From Virgisporangium aliadipatigenens (GTDB taxonomy: Bacteria; Actinomycetota; Actinomycetes; Mycobacteriales; Micromonosporaceae): a stretch of 64,000 nucleotides of DNA. The translations under genes were made by a program, and so were the position numbers. Location of the stretch: contig NZ_BOPF01000004.1 of NCBI RefSeq assembly GCF_016863615.1, forward strand, positions 62,001 through 126,000, read 5' to 3'. A model generated the notes under the pieces. That model saw only the letters and a list, made by a program, of their open reading frames with translations. It was not told where the DNA came from and searched no databases. This document shows, one piece after another, positions 1 through 9,215 of this stretch; position 1 is the stretch's first letter, and the number at the start of each line of letters is the position of its first letter.

Positions 1-644
1 TTGGTGACGGGGGCCGCGTCGATGGCGAACGCCGGCACGTGGACCTGGTGGGACGGCCGTTCGTTGTCCAGCGCCCACGGGTCGGTGTCGGTGCCCATCG
101 TGAACGGCCCGCCCGGCACGCGCACCTCGCGCCCGACCAGGCCCGGCACGATCGACGGGGGCGGCGCGGGCGCGGTCAGCACCGGGTTGCCCGTGCGCAG
201 CTGGTGCGTGGCGAGCATCGTCTCGTCGTGCTGCTGCTCGTGCTGCACGATCATCCCGAACGCGAAGCCGTCGGCGACCAGCCGCCGCCCCTCCAACGGG
301 ACGGAGTCGAGCAGGTCGAGCACCTTGTCGCGCACGGTCGACACGTACTGCCGCGCCTCGGCGGGGTTGAGCAGCGGCAGCCCGGGCCGGTCACTGCGCG
401 CGTGCTTGAACGCGTCGTACAGCTCGTCGATGTCGCTGCGCACGGCCTCGCGGCCGCCGACGTCGCGCACGAGCCACAGCTCCTCCTGGTTGCCGACGTG
501 CGCGAGGTCCCACACGAGCGGCGACATGAGCGGGGAGTGCTGGCGGATCAGGTCGCCCTCGTCGACGGATTCGGTGAGCAGGGCCGTGCGGGCGCGGGTG
601 CGCTCCAGCTCGGCCGCCACGCGGGAACGAAGGTCAGGGCTCAT
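1..644 (-). CDS. egtB: Hercynine oxygenase EgtB, N-terminal part (runs off the window)
   Basis: Non-heme iron enzyme that joins gamma-glutamylcysteine (or cysteine) to hercynine with O2 in ergothioneine synthesis. The 214 residues visible hold a DinB-like four-helix domain with His49 in LAHVGNQEE and the HxxxHxE iron motif HEQQHDE (His135, His139, Glu141). This matches the three-histidine facial triad known for mycobacterial EgtB. The start of the formylglycine-generating-enzyme-like domain follows (VPGGPFTMGTD). The ATG at 644 overlaps the egtA stop in an ATGA, so the two are co-translated. The C-terminal half lies outside the window. Confidence 0.93.
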   Translation of the reverse strand, partial: MSPDLRSRVAAELERTRARTALLTESVDEGDLIRQHSPLMSPLVWDLAHVGNQEELWLVRDVGGREAVRSDIDELYDAFKHARSDRPGLPLLNPAEARQYVSTVRDKVLDLLDSVPLEGRRLVADGFAFGMIVQHEQQHDETMLATHQLRTGNPVLTAPAPPPSIVPGLVGREVRVPGGPFTMGTDTDPWALDNERPSHQVHVPAFAIDAAPVT

Positions 645-1873
645 CGTGCGGCTCCTTCGGCGGTGGCCAGGCGGCGGTGGACGATGTCGGTGACCTGGGA
701 CCGGGTCTCGGCCGGCAGGTCGGTGGTGGGCAGCCGGGCGCAGGCCAGGTCGAGCAGGCGCCGGGCGGTGCGGGCGACGGCCGGGTCGCGCAGCCCGCAG
801 CGGGTCGCCGCGGCCCACCGGTCGGCGGTCGGGGCACAGATGTCGGTGGCTTCGTCCACCGTGTCGGGGTCGGCGAGCAGCGCCGCGAGCACGGCGGCCG
901 GGGCGATCCACTCGTCGCCGGGCTGCGCGTCGAGGTAGCGCACCTCCAGGTAGCCGCGCGGGCGGACCGGCGGGAACAGCGTGCTGAGGTGGTACTCCAG
1001 GTCGCCGACCGTGGGTGGGTCGGGCAGCGCGCCGTCGATCCAACCGGCGAAGGTGACCCCGGCGGGGGCGTCCCAACAGCCGTCGGACCTGCGCACGCAC
1101 ATCACCTCGGCGTCGAGCGCGTAGGCGATCCAGTCGTCGGTCGGGTCGTTGCCGTCGCGTTCGGGTGTCCAGACGGGCGCGGTGCGGCTCGGGTCGATCT
1201 CCCACCAGGTCGCCATCCGGGCCGACGCGTGGCCGGTGTCCCGTCCGGCGTGCCGGCGGGCGTTGGCGAACGCCGCGAGCAACGGCGGGCCGGCCGCGTG
1301 CAGCAGCCGCCACCGGGAGTGCACGTCGGCGACCTCGCCGGCGTCGACGCACACCTGGAGGCCGGCGGTGCTGCACATCTTCTGCCGGCCGTGCGGGCCG
1401 CGCCGGTCGTAGGCGCGCTCCATCGCCGCGTAGCGGGGGGTTTCCAGCACCCGGGTCGCGGTGCGGTGCGGGTCGATGCCGGTCGTGCCGAGCGTGAGAC
1501 CGTGATCGGCCAGGCGGCTGGTCAGTGCCGCGACGTCGGCGCCGGTGTCGCGGTGCAGGACCGCGAGGGAACGGAACGGCGGGGTGGAGATCTCCACCTG
1601 ACCGCCGGGCTCGACGGTGACGGTGCCTCCGGCGGGGAGCCGCCGGCCGCCGTCAGGCGCGAGCGTGGGTGGTGCGTAGGGGCCGAGCGCGGTGCGCAGG
1701 TGCTCGGCGCTGATCGGTCGGGTCGGGTCGTCGGTGTGGTGCAGGGTCCATTCGAGCTCCACTCCCGTGTGTACCGGGGGGCCTGTCTTGAAGCACACCT
1801 TCGCGATGTATCCGGCCGCGTCAGCGGGGCTTCGAAGGACCTCGTCACCTTCCCGTTGGTGCTGGTTTGTCAC
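641..1873 (-). CDS. egtA: Glutamate-cysteine ligase EgtA
   Basis: ATP-dependent ligase that makes gamma-glutamylcysteine, the sulfur donor for EgtB. The GCS2-type fold is visible: the N-terminal KTGPPVHTGVELEW carries the glutamate-binding region, followed by EPGGQVEIST and MCSTAGLQVCVDAG, both typical of EgtA. I prefer the GTG at 1873 because GGAAGG lies 9 bases upstream. An in-frame ATG at 1915 would add 14 residues but has no ribosome-binding site, and known EgtA proteins begin near this point. The preferred product is 410 residues. It is first in the egtA-egtB order and overlaps egtB by 4 bp. Confidence 0.9.
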   Translation of the reverse strand: MTNQHQREGDEVLRSPADAAGYIAKVCFKTGPPVHTGVELEWTLHHTDDPTRPISAEHLRTALGPYAPPTLAPDGGRRLPAGGTVTVEPGGQVEISTPPFRSLAVLHRDTGADVAALTSRLADHGLTLGTTGIDPHRTATRVLETPRYAAMERAYDRRGPHGRQKMCSTAGLQVCVDAGEVADVHSRWRLLHAAGPPLLAAFANARRHAGRDTGHASARMATWWEIDPSRTAPVWTPERDGNDPTDDWIAYALDAEVMCVRRSDGCWDAPAGVTFAGWIDGALPDPPTVGDLEYHLSTLFPPVRPRGYLEVRYLDAQPGDEWIAPAAVLAALLADPDTVDEATDICAPTADRWAAATRCGLRDPAVARTARRLLDLACARLPTTDLPAETRSQVTDIVHRRLATAEGAAR

Positions 1874-2153
1874 GTCTCGCCACCTTCCGTCGAGAGCTTT
1901 TTCGACCGTACCCATTGGGTCTGACAGTCCATGCGGCCAAAAATTATCTTTCGATGACGAGAAGAAGACGCAGGTCCACGCATTGTCTACTACTCCGGTG
2001 GGAAAAAGGGTCGGTCGGTGCGGGCCGATCCGGCGCCCCCGCGGACGGCTGTCCCATGATGTGGACTACGTAGTGATGAACGTCGAAATGTGGCGAGCGT
2101 CACTTCCGGTCCTGCCGGTGGCTGCGGCTTCCACTAGGGCTAGCTTTGGAGCC

Positions 2154-2495
2154 ATGTCGCAGGAAACCGCTGCCGGTGCCGTCGAGAAGGTCACCGACGA
2201 TACGTTCGATGACGTGGTGTTGACCGCCAAGGTGCCGGTGGTCGTGGACTTCTGGGCCGAGTGGTGCCAGCCGTGCCTGAAGATCTCGCCGGTGCTCGCC
2301 GCCCTCGCCGCGGAGCACCCCGACACGCTCAAGGTCGTCAAGCTCAACGCCGACGAGAACCCGAAGACCACGCTCAAGTACCAGGTCATGTCGATGCCGA
2401 CGCTCCTGGTGTTCCAGGACGGCGAGGTGGTCCGGTCGCTGATCGGCGCCCGGCCGAAGAGCGCCATCCTCCGGGAGCTGTCCGAATTCGTCTGA
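2154..2495 (+). CDS. Thioredoxin with WCQPC active site
   Basis: Small cytoplasmic disulfide reductase of 113 residues with a standard thioredoxin fold. The active site is WCQPC (residues 37-41) in place of the usual WCGPC. The cis-proline loop (SMPTLLVF) and the Asp in VVVDFWAEW are present. The ATG follows GGAG closely. It is divergent from egtA, with about 280 bp between them that hold no other gene. It is followed directly by a strong hairpin. A redox link with ergothioneine is plausible from position only. Confidence 0.92.
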   Translation: MSQETAAGAVEKVTDDTFDDVVLTAKVPVVVDFWAEWCQPCLKISPVLAALAAEHPDTLKVVKLNADENPKTTLKYQVMSMPTLLVFQDGEVVRSLIGARPKSAILRELSEFV

Positions 2496-2502
2496 TCCCA
2501 CG

Positions 2503-2539
2503 GGAAAGCGCCGGTCGGGGAGCCCGACCGGCGCTTTCC
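2503..2539. terminator. Bidirectional hairpin terminator
   Basis: Perfect 17-bp stem (2503-2519 with 2523-2539) and a 3-base loop, placed between two convergent genes. It starts 8 bases after the thioredoxin stop codon and 15 bases before the end of the minus-strand surface protein. Confidence 0.85.
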
Positions 2540-2553
2540 GTACCTCGGATCGA

Positions 2554-5500
2554 TCAGCCGAAGATGCTCCGGCGGCGGCGGCTACCCGCCACCAGCGTCG
2601 CGCCGGCGGCCGTCAGGCCCGCCCCGACGAGAATCATCATGAGCACGCCGGGGCCGGTCACCGCCAGCGCCGACGTCGACGTGGTGCCCGTGCTCGACGC
2701 CTGCACCGTGATCGCCAGCGCCATCGACCGGGCGGCGCCGTTCTCGTCGATGCCCTCCGCGACCGCGGTGTGCGCACCCGTCGCGAGGTCCGGCGGGATC
2801 GTCACCGGCTTGAGGAAGTCGCCGTCCGCCGTCACGATCGCCGTTCCGAGCACCCGCGGGGCGGAGTGGATCGAGATCGTCACCGTCGAGTACGGCTCGA
2901 AGCCGAAGCCGTAGAACGTGACGTCCTGCCCCGGAGCGGCCGTGGTGATGTTGCCGTCCGTCGTGGTCAGTTCGTAGATGCTGTTCGGCGGAACGGTCTC
3001 CGACGGCTCCGGTGCGAGCGCCAGGACCTCGTTGGACTCCACCGCCGTCGAACTGCCGCTGACGTTGATCGCCACCACCGACACGGTGTACGTCTTGCCG
3101 GCCTCGCCACCCACGAAGCACGTCGTCGTGGCGGCGCTGTCGGTGGTGCACGACGCGGGGCCCGGGTTCGCCGTGGCGATGTAGCCCGTGACGCCGGCCG
3201 TGTCGGTCGGCGCGGTCCAGGTGATCGTGATCTTGGTCTCCGTCGCGGTGGCGATGACGTTGCTCACCGGGTCCGGCAGTGCACCCGCCGTCACCTGGAA
3301 CGACTGCGTCACCTTCGGCGCGGCCGCGTACGTGCCGTTCCCCGCCTGGTCGGCGGAGATGGTGCAGGTGCCCAGCTTCTTCAGGATCACCGTGCCGGTG
3401 CTCGGGCTGGCCGGCGCGGCCATGCTCGGCTGCAGTTCGCAGACGGCCGTGGTGCTGCTGCTGAACGTCACCGGCAGCCCGCTGCCCGCCGTCGCCGACA
3501 CGGTCACCGGGCCCTCGTCGACCTTGGTGTCCGCCGGCGCGTCGAACGTGATCGTCTGGGCCGCCAGCGAGATCACGAACGACTGCGTCACCTTCGGCGC
3601 GGCCGCGTAGTCATCGTCACCCGGCTGGGTCGCCTCGATCGTGCACGTGCCGGCCGCCAGCAGGGCGACCGTGCGCTCGGTCGGCCCGCCGCCGTCGGCC
3701 ACCGGCTCGAGTTCGCACACGGTCGGCGTGGTGACGGTGAAGGTCACGGCCATGCCGGAGTCCACCGTCGCCGAGATCGCCACCGGGCCGGCCGTGATCG
3801 CCACGTCCGCCGGCTTGTCGAACGTGATCGTCTGCGGCGCCGGGGTGATCTCGAACGACTGCGACACGGTGTCGGCCGGGTCGTACGTGTTGTCGCCCGC
3901 CTGGTCGGCGTCGATCGTGCAGGTGCCCACCTTCAGGAAGGTGAACGTCGCACCGGTCGTCTCCAGGGTCGGGTCCGCCAGTTCGCAGACGTCCGGCGTG
4001 GCGCTGCTGAACGTCACCATCAGCTGGGAGTCCGACGTGGCGTCCACCGTCACCGAACCGTCGGAGAACGGCTTGTCCGCCAGCGCGCCGAACGTGATCG
4101 TCTGCGCGGTGCCGTGCACCATGAACGACACGGTCTTCTCGGCCGGCTCGTAGGTCGAGTCGCCGGCCTGCGTCGCCTGCAGCGTGCACTCGCCCGGCTT
4201 GAGCAGCGACACCGTGAACGTGTTGACGCCGTTGCTCGCCTGCAGCTGCACCTCGCAGACGTCGAGCGTGGTGCTGGCCAGGTCCACCAGCAGGCCGGAG
4301 TCCGAGGTCGGCGTCACGTCGACCGACGTGGCGTCGACCAGGTTGACGTCGCCCTGTTCCAGCGAGATCTCCTGAAGCAGCTTGGTGACCTCCAGCGCCG
4401 GGTAGCACACCTCGCTGGAGGGGCTGCCCCCCGGCTGCGCGGCACCGCAGCGTTCGCCCAGGTACTCGGCGAACCCGACGAACGTCACCTCACCCGAGCC
4501 GAGGCTGTAGGTGCCCGGCGTGGTCGAGGTGACCTGCACGTTGAACTCGCACTGCGCCGTGGCGGCGTCGACCGTTCCGCCGGTGTAGGTGATCGTCTGC
4601 CCGCCGGAGGGGGCCGAGAGCGTGCCGCCGCAGCTGTTCGCGCTCGACGGGGTCGTGGCGACCGTGACGCCGGTCGGCAGGGTCGCCGTGACGTCCAGGC
4701 CGCTGGCGGAGGTGTCCGGGTTCTCGTCCGTCCAGACCATGTCGAAGGTGAGCGTCGACTCCGCGTCCTGGTACGTGATCGGGTTCGGGTCGAACCGGGC
4801 GCCCAGGGTCGGGGCCGCGGCCGTCACGGTCAGTGTCGTCGACGGGACGCTGTTGGTGATGCCGCCGGTGATGCCGGAGACGGCCGAGTCGTCCCACGTG
4901 TAGACGCCGGACTTGGCCGACCAGATCCGCACGTCGATGGTGCAGGCGCCGGTGTCGGCCATGATCTCACCGTCGGCGAGCGAGACGGTCTGTTCGCCCT
5001 CGACGGCCGTGTGCGTGCCGCCGCAGGTGGAGTCGGCCTCGCCGGCCACCACCAGGTCGGTGGGGAGCGTGAACGTGTAGCCGAGGCCGCTGACGGTGTG
5101 GCCCATGGAGCTGCGTTCGAGCATCAACGTCAGGAGCACCGTCTGGTGGTCCTCCACCGACGTGGAGTCGATGCTCGCCGACAGGCCGGGGTACTCGGCC
5201 GGGTCGATGGTGACGCTCGGCGACGGGCTGACCGACATGCTCGGGCTCGCCGAGGCGCTGGGCGAGGGGCTCGCGGACGCGCTCGGGCTGACCGAGTCGC
5301 TGGGTTCCGGGGAGGCGGTGGCCTCGGCCCGGGCGCCGGCCTTGCCCTTCTTCACGGCCTGCTTGGGCAGCGTGCGCAGGAGCTTCTTGGTGGGCGGCGA
5401 CGACGGTTCGGCCGACGCGCTCGACTCCTTGGCCTTCTTCTCCTTGGCCTTCTCCGCCGCCTTCTTGGCCTTCTCCGCCTTCTTCTCCGCTGCCTTCTCG

Positions 5501-5658
5501 TCCGCCGCGGAGCTGCCGGCGGGCTTCGCGCTGTCCTCGGCGATCGCCGGGGTGGTGCCGACCCCTACGACGGTGAGGAGGGCGGTCACCATGACGGCAC
5601 CCAGCAGCGCTGAGCGGCGCCGGGCCCGCCTTGAGCCCGGCAACACTGTCCTGATCAT
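2554..5658 (-). CDS. Secreted repeat protein with LAVTG sorting signal
   Basis: Predicted wall-anchored or surface protein of 1034 residues. The chosen ATG at 5658 is preceded by GGGGGA and begins a clear signal peptide (MIRTVLPGSRRARRR, hydrophobic core, TPAIA). Then come a Lys/Ala-rich segment (KKAEKAKKAAEK) and a Ser/Pro/Ala spacer. The core has two Ig-like segments followed by four to five tandem beta repeats of about 90 residues, each opening with QTITF and containing a VCEL...GTCTI pattern. A fibronectin-III-like domain (ITWTAP) follows. The C-terminus has LAVTG, a hydrophobic helix and RRRR, the order expected for a class E sortase substrate (LAxTG). No sortase gene lies in the window. 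Ligand or role unknown. Confidence 0.85.
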   Translation of the reverse strand: MIRTVLPGSRRARRRSALLGAVMVTALLTVVGVGTTPAIAEDSAKPAGSSAADEKAAEKKAEKAKKAAEKAKEKKAKESSASAEPSSPPTKKLLRTLPKQAVKKGKAGARAEATASPEPSDSVSPSASASPSPSASASPSMSVSPSPSVTIDPAEYPGLSASIDSTSVEDHQTVLLTLMLERSSMGHTVSGLGYTFTLPTDLVVAGEADSTCGGTHTAVEGEQTVSLADGEIMADTGACTIDVRIWSAKSGVYTWDDSAVSGITGGITNSVPSTTLTVTAAAPTLGARFDPNPITYQDAESTLTFDMVWTDENPDTSASGLDVTATLPTGVTVATTPSSANSCGGTLSAPSGGQTITYTGGTVDAATAQCEFNVQVTSTTPGTYSLGSGEVTFVGFAEYLGERCGAAQPGGSPSSEVCYPALEVTKLLQEISLEQGDVNLVDATSVDVTPTSDSGLLVDLASTTLDVCEVQLQASNGVNTFTVSLLKPGECTLQATQAGDSTYEPAEKTVSFMVHGTAQTITFGALADKPFSDGSVTVDATSDSQLMVTFSSATPDVCELADPTLETTGATFTFLKVGTCTIDADQAGDNTYDPADTVSQSFEITPAPQTITFDKPADVAITAGPVAISATVDSGMAVTFTVTTPTVCELEPVADGGGPTERTVALLAAGTCTIEATQPGDDDYAAAPKVTQSFVISLAAQTITFDAPADTKVDEGPVTVSATAGSGLPVTFSSSTTAVCELQPSMAAPASPSTGTVILKKLGTCTISADQAGNGTYAAAPKVTQSFQVTAGALPDPVSNVIATATETKITITWTAPTDTAGVTGYIATANPGPASCTTDSAATTTCFVGGEAGKTYTVSVVAINVSGSSTAVESNEVLALAPEPSETVPPNSIYELTTTDGNITTAAPGQDVTFYGFGFEPYSTVTISIHSAPRVLGTAIVTADGDFLKPVTIPPDLATGAHTAVAEGIDENGAARSMALAITVQASSTGTTSTSALAVTGPGVLMMILVGAGLTAAGATLVAGSRRRRSIFG

Positions 5659-5758
5659 GAACTCACATCCCCCGATTTCAGGCGCAGCACGTGCCTGGTG
5701 CGCCATACGGGGAACATAGGAGAAATGTTCAGATAATTGGCAGGATCCGGCTAAACGA

Positions 5759-7090
5759 CTACAAAGTGAGGCGCGCCGTGATTGTCTTGGGGCGCTGGTA
5801 CTCGGCGAGCGCGAGCACGCTCAGGTCCGTTCCCTGACCCGAGGCGCGCCGGCCGCCGTGCGGGAGCTCGGCCGTCTGTTCCAGGTGGCAGTTCAGCCAG
5901 ACCTCGCCGCAGTCCAGCGCGGCCGCCAGCGTCATCGCGGGACCCATGTTGGTGCCCCACACCGAGGCGGCGAGCGCCTGCGGTACGCCGTTCGCCAGGT
6001 GGATCAGCTCACCGGGGCCGGAGGCGGCCTGCACCGTCAGGACCGGCCCGAAGACCTCCTCCACCACCGCCGGGTCGTCCGCCGGCAGGTCGGCCAGGAT
6101 CCGCCCGGCCCGCCAGTAGCCGCCGGCCTCGCCCTCCGCCAGGCGCAGGCCGCCCACGCGCTGCACGCCGGCCGCCGTCCGGGACAGGATGTCGTCCAGC
6201 CGGGCCGCCTGGTCCGGGTTGTTCAACGGGCCGAAGTCCGGCCCCGCGTGGCGCGCCGCCATCGCGTCGGCGAGCCCCTGCACCACCTCGTCGTAGTTCT
6301 CCCGCAGGGCGAGCACCCGGGCCGGGGCCGCGCAACTCTGGCCGGCGTTGTAGGTACAGGCCGCGACGATCGCGTCGTAGGTGCCCGCGGGCGCGTCCGG
6401 CAGGACGATCGCGGCGCAGTTGCCGCCGAGTTCCAGGCTGACCCGCCGCAGGCCGGCCCGCGCCGACACGTCCAGGCCGCCGCGTTGGCTTCCGGTGAAC
6501 GCGACCATGTCGACCGCGGACTCCACCAGGCGTCGCCCCGTCTCCCGGTCGCCGGGCAGCGCGACGAGGACATCCGCCCCCAGGATCTCCCGGGCGAACC
6601 GCGCCAGCAGCAGCGCACTGTCGGGCGTCGTCTCGGCGGGCTTCAGCACGACCGTGTTGCCGGCCGCGAGCGCGGGCCCGATCCGCCACATCGCCATCAA
6701 CAGCGGGTAGTTCCACGGAACGATCGCCGCCACCACCCCCAGCGGCTCCCAGCGCACCCACGACTCGTGCCCGGGCAGGCGGTGCCCGCTCGCCGGCGTC
6801 AGTTCGGCCCGCAGCGCGCCGGCGTAGAAGCGCAGCACGTCGGCGGCGGTCTCCACCTCGCTGACGGCGTCCGCGAGCGGCTTGCCCGTGCCGGCCCGTT
6901 CGGCGGCCACGAACGCGTCGCCGTTCGACTCGATGGCCTCGGCGAGCGCGAGAAGGCGGCGCGACCGGTAACGCGGGGTGAGCCCCGACCACACCGGGAA
7001 GGCCGCCCGGGCCGCGGCGACGGCGTCATCGACGGAGAGCGGGTCGGCGGTCAGCTCGCGCCGGTCACCGGTGCGCGGGTCGGTCAGCAT
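5759..7090 (-). CDS. Aldehyde dehydrogenase, NAD(P)-dependent
   Basis: Oxidises an aldehyde to the acid; substrate not identifiable. All catalytic landmarks are present: Asn127 in PWNYP, Lys150 in VVLKPAETTP, Glu220 in SLELGGN, and Cys253 in NAGQSCAAPAR. At 443 residues it is shorter than the usual 480-500, mainly at the N-terminus. Closest in feel to betaine/aminobutyraldehyde dehydrogenases. It is the last gene of the minus-strand cluster and starts 7 bases after the asparagine-synthetase-like gene, so it probably oxidises an intermediate of that pathway (inference). Confidence 0.9.
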   Translation of the reverse strand: MLTDPRTGDRRELTADPLSVDDAVAAARAAFPVWSGLTPRYRSRRLLALAEAIESNGDAFVAAERAGTGKPLADAVSEVETAADVLRFYAGALRAELTPASGHRLPGHESWVRWEPLGVVAAIVPWNYPLLMAMWRIGPALAAGNTVVLKPAETTPDSALLLARFAREILGADVLVALPGDRETGRRLVESAVDMVAFTGSQRGGLDVSARAGLRRVSLELGGNCAAIVLPDAPAGTYDAIVAACTYNAGQSCAAPARVLALRENYDEVVQGLADAMAARHAGPDFGPLNNPDQAARLDDILSRTAAGVQRVGGLRLAEGEAGGYWRAGRILADLPADDPAVVEEVFGPVLTVQAASGPGELIHLANGVPQALAASVWGTNMGPAMTLAAALDCGEVWLNCHLEQTAELPHGGRRASGQGTDLSVLALAEYQRPKTITARLTL

Positions 7091-7097
7091 CCACCTA

Positions 7098-8714
7098 TTA
7101 AAGACTCAACCCGTAGGAACGCAGCCACAGCTCCAGGGTCAGGACCAGCCACAGCTTGCCGCCCTGGCGGGGCAGCAGCGTGCCCTCGCGGCGCACCCAG
7201 GCGCGGATGGTCTCCGGGCGGAACAGCCCGCTGCCGCCGCGACCGAGCAGCACCTCGTGGGTCAGGTCGCGCAGCGGCCCGTCGAGCCACTGCTGCACCG
7301 GCACCCGCATGCCGCTCTTGGGCCGGTCGACGATCGTGTGCGGCAGCAGGTCCCGCACGGCCTCCTTGAGGATCCACTTCTCCACGGTGCCGGCGAGCTT
7401 GAGCGTCGGCGGCACCGCGAACGCGTGATCGATCACCGCGCGGTCGAACAGCGGCGAGCGGCCCTGCAGGCCCCGGGCGGCGGTGAGGCGTTCGACCTTG
7501 GTGAGGATGTGGTGCGCGCCCTTGGTCCGCAGGTTGACGTGCAGCAGGCGGTTGAGCAGGGACTCCATGCCGACGTTGAGGTACGGGGCGACGAAGCGTT
7601 CGAGCGGCGGGGCGTCGCGCAGGGCGTGCCGCACCTCCGGGGTCAGCAGCACCGGCAGGTCGGCGAGGCACTTGCGGTACGAACGCAGGTACGCGGCGGC
7701 CCGCGCGCCCGGGTCGGGATCCTCGCGGTGCAGCTCGAAGATGAGCATCGGCAGGTTCTTCGGGCCGCCGAAGACCGGGTCGCCGCCCTCGCCGTTCAGG
7801 AGCATGTCGTGGCCGTCGGCCGCCACCGCCTCGGCGAGCATCAGATTGGGAACGGTGAGCGGATCGCCGACCGGCGAGTCGAGCAGGGCCACCGTCTCGG
7901 CGAGCCGGGAGGCGACGGCGGTGCCGGAGACGTTCAGCACCCGGTGCCGCGTGTGGCAGTGCGTCGCCACCAGGCCGGAGTACGCCAGTTCGTTCGGCAG
8001 GTCGGTGCCGAAGCTGATCGAGTACGTGTGCACCGGATGGTCGTGCAGCTTCGCGGCGAGCGCCGTGACGAGGCTGCTGTCGATCCCGCCCGAGAGCAGA
8101 ACGGCCACCGGCCCGCCCGCCGGCAGCCGCCGCACGGTGGCCTTCTCCAGCAGCGTGCGCAGCACCTGCACGGGATCCCCGTCGGCGGGAGTGCCCTCGA
8201 CCGGTTCCCAGAACACCTCCTCGCGGGTGCCGCCGTCGGGAGAAAGACGCAGGCAGCGGCCGGGCAGCAGCTCCCGCACCCCCTCGATCAGCGTCTCCTC
8301 GCCCGGCAGGTAGGCGAACGTCAGGAACGAGCGCACGGCCGCCAGGTTGAGCCCGCGCCCCTCCCGGAGTGCCCGCAGCGACGTGCCCGCCGTCCACCCG
8401 CCCACCCCGTGCGCGTAGAACGCCGTCCGCGCCCCCACGTGATCACGGATCAGGACGAGATCGGCACCGTCGCGGGCCGCCACGACGAACATGCCCTCCA
8501 CGTCCCGCAGCCCGGCGGCTCCCGCGCGGCGGTACAGCCGGACCAGGAGTTCGAGGTCGGAGCAGTCGTCGGCGCCGCCGGGCAGCGACGCGCGGTTGTG
8601 CAGCGTCACCTCGCCCACGGCCCGCAGGCCGTCCACCTCCACCGGCCCGGTGGCGTGTCCCGGCTCGGCCGGCAGCAGTCCGATCGAGGCGGGGGTGACC
8701 AGGAAGCGCGCCAT
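7098..8714 (-). CDS. Asparagine-synthetase-like ATP-dependent amide ligase lacking the glutaminase cysteine
   Basis: 538 residues. An N-terminal Ntn-like domain (about 1-160) is followed by an adenylating PP-loop domain with LLSGGIDSS (residues 208-214) and GEGGDPVFGG. The mature N-terminus of a glutamine-using AsnB begins CG(I/L), but this protein begins MARFLV with no Cys2, so it cannot use glutamine in the standard way. Family members without this cysteine include beta-lactam synthetase, carbapenam synthetase and lasso-peptide cyclase. They adenylate a carboxylate and use an intramolecular amine. Ammonia-dependent amidation is the alternative. The ATG overlaps the stop of the upstream acidic-tail gene (TGATG). 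Confidence 0.85.
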   Translation of the reverse strand: MARFLVTPASIGLLPAEPGHATGPVEVDGLRAVGEVTLHNRASLPGGADDCSDLELLVRLYRRAGAAGLRDVEGMFVVAARDGADLVLIRDHVGARTAFYAHGVGGWTAGTSLRALREGRGLNLAAVRSFLTFAYLPGEETLIEGVRELLPGRCLRLSPDGGTREEVFWEPVEGTPADGDPVQVLRTLLEKATVRRLPAGGPVAVLLSGGIDSSLVTALAAKLHDHPVHTYSISFGTDLPNELAYSGLVATHCHTRHRVLNVSGTAVASRLAETVALLDSPVGDPLTVPNLMLAEAVAADGHDMLLNGEGGDPVFGGPKNLPMLIFELHREDPDPGARAAAYLRSYRKCLADLPVLLTPEVRHALRDAPPLERFVAPYLNVGMESLLNRLLHVNLRTKGAHHILTKVERLTAARGLQGRSPLFDRAVIDHAFAVPPTLKLAGTVEKWILKEAVRDLLPHTIVDRPKSGMRVPVQQWLDGPLRDLTHEVLLGRGGSGLFRPETIRAWVRREGTLLPRQGGKLWLVLTLELWLRSYGLSL

Positions 8715-9208
8715 CAGCCGAAGTCGTCGCTGTCGCCGGAGTCGTCGCCGTCGAAGTCCCAGTCGCTGTCGGAGTCGCCGCCCGACTGGGCCTGCTGCTG
8801 CACCTGCTGGCGGGCCTGCTCGCGCAGGTCCTCTTCCTCCTCCGGCGACATGAACATCGGCGGCGCCACGATCGCCCCGAGCACCGCGCCGGCGCCGACG
8901 GCCGCGAGGATGGCCCCCATCCGCCCGCCGAACGTGGTGCGGTTGCGGGTCAGCGTGCCGTTGCCCCACACGGTGCGCCCGTAGCCGATGTCGCGCCCGT
9001 AGACGGCCTGCCCGCCCGCGTAGAACCGCTTGACGATGCGGTTGCCCAGCAGTTCGTCGGTGCCCTGCTGGCCCTGGTTGTCGCGCCAGTGCACGAGGCG
9101 GTCCGGGCCGCGCCGGCGCCACTCCTCGCGGCCGTCGGAGAAGCGCCGGTGCACGCTGCCGTCGGCGAGCAGTTCGTCCGTGTAGTTGATCTCGCGATAC
9201 TGGGACAT
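8714..9208 (-). CDS. Membrane protein with repeated N-terminal motifs and Asp/Ser-rich tail
   Basis: 164 residues, family not recognised. The N-terminal 95 residues are polar and show two imperfect copies of a motif (DELLADGSVHRRFSDG and DELLGNRIVKRFYAGG), then GRTVWGNGTLTRN. One membrane helix follows (about 96-118, GAILAAVGAGAVLGAIV). After it come an acidic and Gln-rich stretch (EEEEDLREQARQQVQQQAQ) and a C-terminal tail made mostly of Asp, Ser and Gly with single Trp and Phe residues. It lies between paralogue C (7 bases upstream) and the asparagine-synthetase-like gene (1-base overlap). The tail could be a protein-interaction region or a modification substrate; neither is shown. Confidence 0.75.
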   Translation of the reverse strand: MSQYREINYTDELLADGSVHRRFSDGREEWRRRGPDRLVHWRDNQGQQGTDELLGNRIVKRFYAGGQAVYGRDIGYGRTVWGNGTLTRNRTTFGGRMGAILAAVGAGAVLGAIVAPPMFMSPEEEEDLREQARQQVQQQAQSGGDSDSDWDFDGDDSGDSDDFG

Positions 9209-9215
9209 CGTCCCT

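Noticed and set aside
5220-5300. Possible CRISPR or satellite array
   Set aside because: The repeats encode Ser/Pro/Ala residues in frame; no spacers and no cas genes anywhere in the window.
2770-5613. A 947-residue open frame antisense to the surface protein
   Set aside because: Arg/Gly-rich shadow of a gene with signal peptide, repeats and sorting signal on the other strand.
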